From NCBI GenBank assembly GCA_036937835.1, contig CM072863.1:12884001-12948000 (forward strand): a stretch of 64,000 nucleotides of DNA. The letters are read 5' to 3'. The notes beneath the pieces were generated by a model. It was not told the DNA's origin, did not search any database, and saw only the letters and a program-made list of their open reading frames with translations. Shown here one piece after another: positions 36,101 through 43,505 of this stretch. Position numbers and translations under genes: made by a program. The stretch is from Pampus argenteus (taxonomy: Eukaryota > Chordata > Actinopteri > Scombriformes > Stromateidae). How positions within the stretch are numbered: the stretch's first letter is position 1; each line of letters begins with the position of its first letter.

Positions 36101-37331
36101 ATGATGTCTGGGTTTGGCATTTTTAATGGTTATGTGGGGAATTCCTCATGCCTCACCTTTCAGAGCACTGAGTTGCAAATCACGGTAGATAAACCTTAAG
36201 TTAATTTATCTGAAATGGGTTGCCTGAAAATATTTTTAGGGGTGAGATTGATATGAAAATAGCAAAACATTTTCTGTTTAATTTGATATCTTCCACACCA
36301 AATGTAAAAAGCAAAACACCAGACAAGATCAAAATGTTTTAGATGTAAGCCAGGTTTGCTGGGAAACAAAAGCATATGATGTACAATCTCTGTCACCAGT
36401 TACCACTTAACTGCACAATATTTTCTCCTTTTTTTGTACTGGAAATATGTGTTTTCACTTGTATGAGCAGAAAGAGGAGATGTTTTTTCGCCAGACATTT
36501 TTACCCTCAGGTGAAAAAAAAAAGCCTTCAACTGTTGTTTTGTCCCTCTGACACAAAGTCTGTCTGGGTTAACAGAGAGAGGTGCCACTGATTGTCTTCA
36601 TACCATTCGCCTCACCACACAAATGACTCAAATCATTGCAGAAGTGCAACATGATCTTTGAAACATTTACTTCTTTGGTAACTCTCCAAGACAATCTCGA
36701 ATAGTAATCACTATCACCTCCATCTGTACACATAATTACATAGAAAAGCTCTTATTGCTGAGAGCTAACAGCGGAGGATTCTCTCTCACATAATTCAAGC
36801 TGCTTATATATTATTTGGTGGTTTAAAATACCTGTCATAATGACTGTCTCTTCACTTTAAGGGGCTTAAAACCAACAGCCACTGACAGGAATGCAGGGAG
36901 GACCATCAACATGGAGATAATCAAGTAAATTACAGTTATACTATGCATGGAATCCAATACATACTATCACAGGAGCATAAATAGAGGTGTCATCTAGCTG
37001 CTGTATAATAACTCTGAAACAAGAGTCTGTGTTTTCTGCCTCTGGTTGAATCTTTGGCACAGGTTTCTGCATGCACAGGTGAACTAGCATCTCCAACTTC
37101 ACAGAAGCTGTAAAATCAATCATTTTAGGGAGGATGAAGAATAAACAAACAAACAAACAAAAATATGTGTACCAAGTACATATAAGTAAAACAAAACTTA
37201 ACCCTATAACAACAGAACATAAGAAAATATGTTACTCACATATAGGATTGGAGATTGTTGGCGATGCCATAACGGACGGCATGAGCCCCTTTAATACATA
37301 TTAGGAAAACATAAAAAATGACACTATCCAT
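71..37331 (-). CDS. megf6: MEGF6 (multiple EGF-like domains 6), 5' part of gene, 7 coding exons
   Basis: Coding exons in order of transcription: 37240-37331, 35770-35904, 34746-34855, 25816-25920, 8566-8688, 2347-2469, 71-196. All junctions are GT-AG and in phase, giving the first 271 residues. The predicted protein has a signal peptide (1-18, ending GAHA), an EMI domain (about 31-112, starting PNVCMEREVTLV, with the CCPGW motif near its end), a short EGF (113-147), and three further EGF-like repeats (148-188, 189-229, 230-271). EMI followed by EGF and DxxEC calcium-binding EGF repeats matches vertebrate MEGF6, a large secreted protein of about 1,500 residues. The many laminin-type EGF repeats expected downstream lie beyond the left edge. 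All EGF exons are phase 1-1, so they can be skipped or duplicated without frameshift. Two other EMI-EGF families (EGFL7/8, MEGF10/11) fit less well, because they lack serial calcium-binding EGFs after the first EGF. The substrate or ligand is not known from sequence. Confidence 0.87.
197..2346 (-). other. megf6 intron 6
   Basis: AT-rich intron between EGF exons 6 and 7, bounded by consensus splice sites. I recognise no gene, RNA or transposon in it; open frames are short and lack family features. Confidence 0.7.
2347..2469 (-). CDS. megf6: megf6 coding exon 6: calcium-binding EGF repeat
   Basis: This phase 1-1 exon of 123 nt encodes DIDECQVHNGGCQHRCINT, RGSYYCECHPG and SRMHVDGRTCL. It has six cysteines with DIDEC and a hydroxylation-type Asn followed by an aromatic pair. 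It is the closest match to the first calcium-binding EGF of mammalian MEGF6 (DVDEC..HNGGCQHRCVNT). The acceptor is ttctctgcag and the donor is gtaagt. Confidence 0.9.
5498..5663 (-). CDS. Candidate alternative first exon of megf6 (signal peptide), inside intron 5
   Basis: On the minus strand an ATG in strong context (aaccATGG) at 5663 starts MVLSSRWWIFLLAFIETMA, a typical signal peptide. It continues SLTQGANYPPSYYRRFCYRP and an aromatic, His- and Gly-rich tail HCFHGYHGYNPGYMAAG. It ends exactly at a near-consensus donor, GCAG/gtaagtg. The 166 nt end in phase 1, the phase needed to splice to the EGF exon at 2347-2469. I infer an internal promoter giving a secreted megf6 form without the EMI domain and first two EGFs. 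It could instead be the first exon of an unrelated nested gene, or a chance open frame. No convincing TATA box is visible; a GA-rich tract (minus strand) lies about 200-300 bases upstream. Confidence 0.5.
8250..8400 (-). repeat. Interspersed fish repeat, copy 1
   Basis: It contains the segments 'tggtgctaggggatcac', 'gtcattagga', 'tttcatggtaat' and 'gttggtgagatatttcagtc'. In reverse complement the same motif order recurs at 41310-41640 and 60839-61250 in this window. I recognise it from memory as a very common percomorph dispersed repeat; its class is uncertain. Confidence 0.55.
8566..8688 (-). CDS. megf6: megf6 coding exon 5: calcium-binding EGF repeat with a seventh cysteine
   Basis: This phase 1-1 exon of 123 nt encodes DVNECEETNGGCEALCCNT, IGSFYCRCPPG and QKLNDDGKTCQ. 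The DVNEC start and the aromatic FYC mark a calcium-binding EGF. After the third canonical cysteine there is an additional adjacent cysteine (LCCNT), where sister repeats have Ile or Val, so the module has seven cysteines. The donor is gtgagt and the acceptor is cgtcag. Confidence 0.87.
10286..11762 (-). pseudogene. Possible ankyrin-repeat-gene fragments (two segments) inside megf6 intron 4
   Basis: Segment one, about 11570-11690, reads GDITALRGLALTHNDVVEIL and LSYQNNV, which fits the ankyrin pattern TAL..A...H.DVVEILL....NV. A possible acceptor (ttacaag) precedes it. Segment two, about 10290-10360, reads KDMESDEHDTDPGQTPAQAA and sits between a possible acceptor (gggcag) and donor (CAG/gtgtgt). 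GQTPAQAA resembles GQTPLHLA of ankyrin repeats. I do not recognise the parent gene. It could be a decayed nested gene, unrecognised exons, or chance. Confidence 0.25.
11292..11480 (+). repeat. MITE-like fish repeat ('gggctgcaa' family), copy A
   Basis: It begins gggctgcaaataattatta, followed by alternating attatttt/gatgaatcaatgatta and ctataaaatgtggaaaa. The same head-to-body order occurs at 54300-54500 and in weaker form at 16720-16860 and 27128-27380. I recognise it as a common teleost nonautonomous element; the boundaries are approximate. Confidence 0.5.
16720..16860 (+). repeat. Diverged repeat of the 'gggctgcaa' family, copy B
   Basis: It shows 'cacttcatcaattagtagac', 'caatcaacaataaattag' and 'gttattttcagtcaaaaatg', the late part of the same element in diverged form. 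The termini are lost. Confidence 0.35.
18573..18800 (+). repeat. MITE-like repeat with 'gggtgcttt(t)acacc' head
   Basis: It starts agggtgcttttacacc and continues with degenerate segments such as 'tttgcccatttagtgcc', 'taggctgatgtgaaagctg' and 'gatctcagtccaactcc'. This order is familiar from a teleost hAT-type MITE. It is strongly eroded, and no target-site duplication was established. Confidence 0.45.
19338..19870 (+). repeat. hAT-type MITE relic ('cagtggtggg...aagtaaaagta')
   Basis: The left end, cagtggtgggtagagta, followed by repeated aagtaaaagt units (19370-19435), is the typical head of a fish hAT-family nonautonomous element. The right portion (19750-19870) again has 'agagtagaagtac' and 'cttgagtgagagtaaaaag'. 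The right terminus is not clean. Confidence 0.5.
20815..21260 (+). pseudogene. Internally deleted hAT-like transposon relic
   Basis: The left end, 'ggggtgtcaaattatcacga' with atta/taat repeats, is followed by two short coding remnants. One near 20985 reads ITGDHWTSAGN, a motif of the catalytic N-terminal part of Zbed-like hAT transposases. One near 21020-21110 reads ERLFNPAGHIVQK..AALLPE, the C-terminal dimerisation region. The bulk of the transposase between them is missing and stops interrupt it, so it cannot be active. Boundaries are approximate. Confidence 0.55.
25346..25386. repeat. Perfect 16-bp inverted repeat (hairpin)
   Basis: Left arm cagtataatggatagg (25346-25361) and right arm cctatccattatactg (25371-25386) are perfect reverse complements around a 9-nt loop. 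It immediately precedes a dispersed repeat, so it may be part of that element's end or a separate foldback. Confidence 0.8.
25395..25725 (+). repeat. Dispersed fish repeat ending in 'atattgcccagcccta'
   Basis: The body contains 'cttgatattgatattgcaac', 'gatataatgactaagtgg', 'aacagctagaacagtctgg', 'catatcacggatattac' and ends 'tatattgcccagccctatga'. I recognise this chain as a recurrent acanthomorph repeat, probably nonautonomous. It lies about 90 bases downstream (in megf6 orientation) of EGF exon 4. Confidence 0.55.
25816..25920 (-). CDS. megf6: megf6 coding exon 4: short EGF-like repeat 1
   Basis: The 105 nt encode a compact EGF: VCSYGVCFNGGQC, QEGSTQLCDC, PAGFNGPSCQYG, six cysteines without the DxxEC calcium motif. 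The acceptor is acatgcag and the donor is gtgagt. It corresponds to the SASLCFHGGRC EGF that follows the EMI domain in MEGF6. The exon is isolated between introns of 8.8 kb and 17.1 kb. Confidence 0.88.
27128..27380 (+). repeat. Diverged 'gggctgcaa'-family repeat, copy C
   Basis: 'gtgctgaaacaattcgttca' and 'atcaattgtttaatcaaatg' near the start, and 'gaatatatttaaatg' to 'taaattaatggttgatta' near the end, follow the same plan as 54300-54500. It is heavily mutated. Confidence 0.4.
30480..30553 (+). repeat. Dispersed repeat fragment ('tttatttatatagtgcc')
   Basis: 'gttttatttatatagtgcc', 'ctcatgacac' and 'atatagaacaggtc' form a short fragment of a widespread fish repeat (usual form '...atatagcgccaaatcac'). 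It directly abuts the Penelope-like element, which may have inserted in or beside it. Confidence 0.5.
30555..31353 (-). pseudogene. Inverted copy of Penelope-like nuclease domain and 3' UTR
   Basis: On the minus strand it encodes YPNWAFIKTNRKQEKG, the ISGLSEKLRRIFSKH linker, NNVVYAVQC, then in a second frame SGQDSAVHIHLKEKGHSF and RWFERGVMEAIYV. A non-coding tail reaches about 30555. It matches 31859-32562 nearly base for base, including the nuclease deletion. Confidence 0.85.
31354..31858 (+). pseudogene. Penelope-like reverse transcriptase fragment
   Basis: An open reading frame covers RT palm motifs with the catalytic YVDD (FRYVDDTF) and the downstream KLPFLDCEV and VYRKPTHTDQYL segments typical of Penelope-type RTs. 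The N-terminal fingers are absent. The reading frame shifts near 31765, beyond which the conserved frame continues in another phase (RTLQHRAD..). A CA microsatellite at 31820-31834 lies between the RT and the linker. Confidence 0.8.
34746..34855 (-). CDS. megf6: megf6 coding exon 3: second half of EMI domain
   Basis: The acceptor is gttgacag and the donor is gtaagt. The 110 nt encode RTAYYTAYRQVY, then RQDYQTVYKCCPGW and SQLNGEAGCLY. The Y..RQVY..KCCPGW pattern closes the EMI fold. It joins exon 2 in phase 2 and exon 4 in phase 1. Confidence 0.9.
34856..35769 (-). other. megf6 intron 2
   Basis: 0.9 kb intron splitting the EMI domain. Nothing recognisable in it. Confidence 0.75.
35770..35904 (-). 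CDS. megf6: megf6 coding exon 2: first half of EMI domain
   Basis: The acceptor is ttttccag with a strong pyrimidine tract and the donor is gtgaga. The 135 nt encode PNVCMEREVTLVAQRQPC, then VQAFTRMVKVWKQGC and WCMGYERR. This is the hallmark EMI pattern: a cysteine, a QPC, a WK-GC and a WC-G-ERR. From memory, human MEGF6 has the same spacing (PHVCAEQELTLV..RRQPCVQA). Confidence 0.9.
35905..37239 (-). other. megf6 intron 1
   Basis: 1.3 kb intron between the signal-peptide exon and the EMI domain. No transposon or gene recognised. Confidence 0.75.
37240..37331 (-). CDS. megf6: megf6 coding exon 1: signal peptide
   Basis: The ATG at 37331 (reading leftwards) opens MDSVIFYVFLICIKGAHA, a hydrophobic core ending in an AHA signal-peptidase-type site. 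A linker VRYGIANNLQSY follows, then a gtgagt donor at 37239. The exon contributes 92 nt, ending in phase 2. The split codon joined to exon 2 gives Met-31 just before PNVC. The first Met is chosen because it starts the signal peptide. The 5' UTR and promoter upstream cannot be delimited. Confidence 0.8.
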
Positions 37332-39414
37332 TTTCCTCTTCCTGGATTACAGTTTTTAAAAATGTGAATTACTCGCAAAGTCGTTCATCGGTACAAGTCG
37401 GCGGTTTTACCCAACAAAAATGTCACCTTATTAATAGATAACCAACTAAAAAAAAAAAGCGAGCGGTCAATTTCAACCAACTTCAAAAGGCGCGTGAGGG
37501 ACCGTCCTCGTGTAAGTGACCAAAAATGTCCAGAAATGACAGAGCCATTACATGCGGTGTGTTTTCTCTCTCTCTCTGTCTGTGACACTGACTGAAAACC
37601 GCAGCTCACCTACACTCAGTCACTGCAGATGTTGGACTGACGGTGGAGGCTGAGCGCCTTCTGCCTCCCTCCATTGACTTGGTAATGTTGGCAGGGTTGT
37701 TTCTTTTTTTTTTTGGGAGGGGGTGCTATGTATTATTCAAAGCTTCAGTAGCTTCTGTAACACACACACACGACCTCCTGCAGTCGGCAAAGTGCACTCA
37801 CAAACACAGATACTTGAAAACACAAAGTTTTCCTCAGATTACGATTTAATTAAAAGCCAACATCAAACTTCTCTTAACTGGGATTAGGGGTCCGCACGTC
37901 TTGCTACCGTAAATAAAAGCTGTTATTAAACTTATTTATGTGGTTTGTGGTATGGCGATATTTGCGTTGAGTATTTGTGGCGTTTATTGGCAAAAACATA
38001 GTGCGTGGAGGCATATAGAAAGAGATCATGAGAGGGAGATGTAAACCACATGGACATGTAGGTAAAGTGAAGTGACAAACCAAACTGCCGTGGAGCAATA
38101 GTGGATGTTTAAGGTTGAGACAGAGGAGGTCTGAAGCAGCAAGTGGTCACTCTGCAGGGCAAGCAGCTGATGGTGCGGTCAAAGGGTCACCCTCCAGGAC
38201 CGACTACTGCTGCTCTCTAAACAAAGCTTTCATTGCACGCATGTGTGTTCATGACCCAAACGAGTCTCGGGTCACCGCTGTCCGTGCAACCACCAACTAC
38301 AGCATGTTGTTTTAATTAGTTCAGAGGCTCATCTAGTGAGAACATGAACATGTCTTTGTTACAAGTCACTCTTTCTGTGCAACAACCAAATTAAGTTGTG
38401 TTTGTTTCTATGGCCCTGATAAATATATACATCCAAGCATGGTTGTATTAACCTGTCTGAAAGCCCCAGGGCAAAGATCAGCTGGTGGGCCACTATATTG
38501 AGCATACACTCATGACTACTGCCCCTTGTGCATTGTCTACATGTCTTCTCCAAGTTCCCATCAACCCCTATGAGCACAGCAGACTACACATGGCAGCTTC
38601 ATTATATGCCCAGAGACCAACCGGTGCTATGAAAATTAACTTAATGCCGACTCTCGCACATTAAAAAGATGTGTGGTTGATCCAAGATCCCTTGAGTATC
38701 AGAAAATGTTTCCCTAATGGTTTTAGTTGCCTGAATTTAATTATAGGGTGGTACAAAGCTGCATTACCAACCAGGCAGAGCAGGCGACTGTAAACTCACT
38801 GCAGACCATCTGTGGTAATTAGATTAATTATGAGCTAGCAATATATTTCATTAAACATGGTAATCTTGAGTCTGTTTCTTAAAGATGGGCCATTCCTGCT
38901 TAGAAATGCTTGAGACTCTGGGTAAGATGGGTTGGAGAAAAAACGTGTGTGTCTGCAAGGGTCTAATAAGGCCACACACAGGTTTATCTATAGGAGCAGA
39001 ATGGCATATCACAAAAATCTTAATGGTTCTTAAATTAGGATGCAGTGAAAATGATATAGATTGACAGTTATGCCACTCATCAGACTAATCATTCCTTTCA
39101 CTTACCCTAAATCGGTTGCCTGACTCTTCCTTTTGTACGATGGTGATTTGCTGACACCTTGTGATTAAAAGTAAGAACTACATGGTAGATCTAGATATAG
39201 TATAACAAGTCATCTACCGATGATGCAACGAAAACAACTGAACAATTATTAACACACATGTTTAAAGTAACAGGAAGTGGTCACAGCAGACGAACTTTAC
39301 ACTGCCTCAAATGTATATAAGCAAAAGTCCAAGATAATATACCACATGTCCTCGTTTTAAACCGGTGAGTAACTTTACGACACTTACAACACTACGACAC
39401 TAATTACACGACCT
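37332..39414. promoter_or_regulatory. Divergent intergenic region megf6 / akr7a
   Basis: 2.1 kb between the megf6 start (leftward) and the akr7a start (rightward). The first 300 bases are relatively CpG-rich (for example 'gcgagcggtcaatttc' and 'aaggcgcgtgaggga') and probably hold the megf6 promoter and 5' UTR. A short CT run lies at 37565-37580. About 100 bases before the first akr7a ATG is a TATA-like 'tatataag' near 39314. No other gene is seen. Confidence 0.5.
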
Positions 39415-42400
39415 TTGCCCTCTGTCTCTTTCCTACACTCACTGCTGCACTGTAGCATGCAGTGTGTAATAACAGCCAGACTGTGTACACTTAGACAGCG
39501 ACACATTATTACAGACGTGTTCGCGCATTTGCCGAGGTTTGTGGCTCGTCGAAACATGTCGTCGTCTCAAGCTAAACGACCCGTCTCCTTGCTGGGGACG
39601 ATGGCGTTCGGCGGTCGAGCCGACGCTGACCAGAGCCTGGAGATGGTGAAGACATTTCTGGACAGGGGACACAAACATCTGGACACAGCCTTCATGTACA
39701 TGGACGGGAAGTCAGAGACCGTCATAGGGGGCATGAATCTTCCTAACACAGGTATATCTAGTCATATCCGTGAAACACCACGGTATGTAGTTAGGTAATA
39801 ATATGTATAACTTACGTGATCACCATGGATACCAAAAATGACCAAGGCAAAGTGTTTAACATTAACTAGTTCTGGGAGATGTTTGCAGCGCTGTTGTTCT
39901 CAAACGTTTTCAATCATTCCCCTTTTTGCCAGGGAACCCCCCCTGGGGGGTCCCTGGACCCCACTTTGAGAACCACTGGTGCTGAACATTGGATTTAAAC
40001 GTTACCATTTGATATATTCTACCAGATCTTATATCTGCAGGTTTTTTTGCCAGATAGGTCACAATCAGGCTCCAGAAGCAATGGAGCCTACGTTTTCCAT
40101 GTTGCAACTCATTAACTTCTCAGTTTGCACATTTGTTATATAAAAAAAAATCTATTGTAGTTTTAAAATATCTATTATTTTAGTGAATACTATGTTTACA
40201 CGGGGCACATTTAGCAAATCAGAAAGTATACTTTTGCCACTTTGATGATGACAGTGTTTTGATTTTCAAGTAGAGGTTTGCAAAAAGAAAACACTCAGCT
40301 CTGTTTGCTGTAAATGATATGCTTACTTACTTATTACTGTTTCTATATGACAGTAAGCATAGCTACAAAGGCCAACCCCTGGGATGGGAAGACACTTAAG
40401 CCAGAGAGTGTACGCTCCCAGCTGGAAACCTCCCTTCAGAGGCTGCAGACTGATTGTGTGGATCTTTTCTACCTCCATGCCCCTGACCACCAAAATCCTA
40501 TCCAGGATACTCTTAGGGCCTGCAATGAACTCCACAAAGAGGTTAAGAAAACAAAAGCTTTATGTTCTATAACCCCAAAACATGTTGCTGAAATCTTTCC
40601 TGTAACATAACACACCAAAAAGATGACAACACCTTTGTTCACAATGTGTAAAGCTTAAAAGTTGATGATATTCTATCCATCATGTTGAGAAACTATCTAC
40701 TTATTTTACAGTGTCTCATTAAACATTAATGCAATGTTAAAATATCACCCTCAGGGAAAATTCAAGGAGTTTGGTCTATCAAACTATTCGTCATGGGAAG
40801 TGGCTGAAATAGTGTGCATCTGCAGACACAACAACTGGGTCACTCCCACTGTGTATCAGGTATTCTTTTTAAATCAACCTTATAGTCTAATTTTGTCATC
40901 TCAGAATAGACCAGCTGTTCAATCAATTATGTCAATGTTGCAACCCTCCATATAAATGGATGTGTATTAGAAATCCCATTTTTATGTTAACATGTTCATA
41001 GCTGAACTAGTAACTCTAAGAGGGAGCCAATAAAGGTTTTGTGCAACTGCTTGTCTTGAATTGGTGTAGTTTCTGTCAAGCAAATAATGCTTTGACTTTA
41101 ATTTAATGTTTCTTCCTTTGCTAACCATACTTTAGTTGAATTTGATCTCTTTGACTATTATATTCCCCCTAATTTAGACTTTGACCTTTTCACAGGGGAT
41201 GTACAATGCCACCACAAGACAGGTTGAGACAGAGTTGCTGCCATGTCTAAGATACTATGGAATGAGGTTCTATGCGTATAATCCACTAGCAGGTACTGCA
41301 TATCTGCCTTGAAACCTAATGACTTTGATCCCTTGACTTTTACTCTGGTGCAACCATGAGGTTCACATTTGTGGTTGGATTGAAATGTCTCACTAACCAT
41401 TAAATTTATAGTAATTTGGTAATTACTCATGCGTGTCCCCCTCTGGATGAATTTTACCAATACTTATGATCAAATACTTCCAAAATGACATCAACCTCAG
41501 CTGTATTTTGTGTTAATTAACCAGTAGTTAGTATTCCAACATGCTAAATGAAGATGGTGAACATGGTAGAAATTATACCTGCTTACCTACTGTTGTCTTG
41601 TTTTAACATTAACTATAATGTCTTTTCCAAAATGTTTTATCTATGTTACAGGTAGTAAAACCCTAATAACTTAAGCTTAAAGTCTAATAAACACTGTTTT
41701 CTAGGTGGCCTTCTGACTGGAAAGTATCATTACCAAGATAAAGATGGTTCCCAGCCTTTAGGACGATTCTTTGGTAACAACTGGGCTACAGCATACCGGG
41801 ACAGGTGAAATACCAGTAGTTAGCTTTTGAGATTTCAACAATATGTAACATGATTTAGTCAATATTGTTGCTTGTGAGATATTTCTGCACGTGTTTATAT
41901 CAATTTGTTGATAAAGCAGCACATTTGAATATTGTGACTGTCATCCTGTGTCAGATACTGGAAGCAGAGTCATTTTGAGGCAATAGACGTGGTTCTGAAG
42001 GCCTTGGAGACAGCGTATGGCTCAGACAAACCCAGTCTGACTTCTGCTGCTATACGTTGGATGTACCACCACTCCAAACTTAAGGTACTTGCTGTGCATG
42101 GATAAGATTACAAAATACACCATGAGATGATCAGAAATTTTAACTCATGAGCAAAATGTTGGTATTTTAAAATGAACAATGTTTTCAATTTTTATGAGCA
42201 AAGGCTGATCCTACCTCATCACCCTATTAATATTAATCAACTGAGGTAGAATTTTAAAAAACGCTGCTGTCAACACTGAAAACAGTTGTGCACTAGATGA
42301 GGCCTTTGAAGTGATCTTATATGGTATTATCTTTCCGTGCTTCATAGCATTTGTCAGTACTATATTAATAGGCAGCGGTCAGTATAGCACATACATCAGT

Positions 42401-42917
42401 AAATTATATTATACTGCACAAATCATTTTTTCATTTGTCATAAAGCCTAATAGAAGTAATATTTTAATTAAACACACTATTTAAATTTGTACAAAAGCCA
42501 CATTTTGGGGGGCATTTCGTTTTCCATAATTGCCTCACATCACTGGTCATTTGTAGAATTATAGGTGGTCATGACTTGTCCATGCTGACCGTTTTTAATG
42601 TCAACATTTTAGCCATTTAACCGTTTGACAGTGTCTATTGAATGTATATTTCAACTTAACACAATAGAGTCAATAGCTATATTGGTGCTTACCTGGAAAA
42701 TGCTACCACAAAACAACTTGAAACTGTCTTTAACTGTGTCTTTGTGTTTTTCCAGGGTGATCTTGGAGATGGAGTCATCATTGGCATGTCAAGCATGGAG
42801 CAACTTCAGCAAAACCTGGCTTGTACAGAGGAGGGGCCTCTGGATGAGAGAGTGGTAGATGCCTTCAATGAAGCCTGGAATCTCGTAGCCCACGAGTGTC
42901 CAAACTACTTCCGCTAA
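39415..42917 (+). CDS. akr7a3: AKR7A-family aldo-keto reductase (aflatoxin B1 aldehyde / succinic semialdehyde reductase)
   Basis: Seven exons: 39415-39751, 40354-40541, 40755-40859, 41196-41292, 41705-41804, 41955-42084, 42756-42917. All are GT-AG and in phase, encoding 372 residues from the first Met. The conserved AKR7 fold starts at the internal Met MSSSQAKRPVSLLGTMAFGG (39556), giving 325 residues, the usual AKR7A length. Numbered from that Met, the catalytic tetrad is Asp43 and Tyr48 (HLDTAFMY), Lys71 (ATKANPW) and His107 (YLHAPDH). GLSNYSSWEVAEI, AYNPLAGGLLTGKY and the C-terminal HECPNYFR are AKR7 signatures. The family reduces dialdehydes, semialdehydes and quinones with NADPH. The 47-residue extension (39415-39555) has many Arg and a single acidic residue, consistent with mitochondrial import as in human AKR7A2. 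The gene is convergent with mrto4, as I recall it being near it in mammals. Whether the orthologue is called akr7a2 or akr7a3 is uncertain. Confidence 0.95.
39886..39984 (+). repeat. Short foldback MITE in akr7a intron 1
   Basis: The ends 'gttgttctcaaacg' and 'tttgagaaccactggtgctg' are inverted relatives. The centre (about 39930-39957) is itself a palindrome built on ccaggga..tccctgg around runs of C and G. The 'ggttctcaa...ttgagaacc' pattern is a familiar hAT-type miniature element of fish. Confidence 0.6.
41310..41640 (+). repeat. Interspersed fish repeat, copy 2, in akr7a intron 4
   Basis: It contains 'ctaatgactttgatccc', 'caaccatgaggttcacattt', 'tgaaatgtctcactaacc' and 'gaagatggtgaacatgg'. 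This is the same motif order as 60839-61250 and the reverse of 8250-8400. It starts within about 20 bases of the exon 4 donor. Confidence 0.55.
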
Positions 42918-43505
42918 AAAAATCACCATAACAGGGCATACAGAAATTAGATCTGCTAAGGGCCATTTTCCTTAGTTACCTACTTTTCTTTCTCAAATTC
43001 ACACATAAAATTATTTTCTTATGCATAAATTGGAGACCTATGTGTTAATATGTAAGAGTGCTTGATTGTTAATGTATGACTATAAATTAGAATTTGATAT
43101 CAATGCAAGAAAAGAGTCTGCCTTAATTAAACTGTTGAACAGTAAAAAGAAAACAAATTTATCACACTGACAAACAGTTTTTCTTAGACTGTTAAAATCC
43201 ACCAAAAATGAAAGGGCATGTTCTATTTGTACTGACATTATACTGTCATTTTTTACATCAAGAAATGGCATCACTATGTACACAATCATTACATCTTGAC
43301 TCCAGTCACCGGTGTTAACTAAACAAGTCCAAAGTTAAAATTCAAGGAGAAGGACAGGAGTTCATGTTTTGGGATGAAAAAAAGGACAGAGGGGGAGAGA
43401 TTACAGATTCCAGGGGCAGTATTGGCAGTTACAATAAAGAGTTTCAACATCAGTGTCCCTCTGCTGTTTATGGTCAGCAAAAACACTCGTGCCCATGCAG
43501 ATGTT
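42918..43505. other. Convergent intergenic spacer akr7a / mrto4
   Basis: 588 bases between two convergent stop codons, so it contains both 3' UTRs. A possible akr7a poly(A) signal attaaa lies near 43126, about 210 bases past its stop. An aataaa at about 43433 could serve alternatively, which would make the two transcripts nearly touch or overlap. No clear mrto4 signal was found. Confidence 0.45.
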
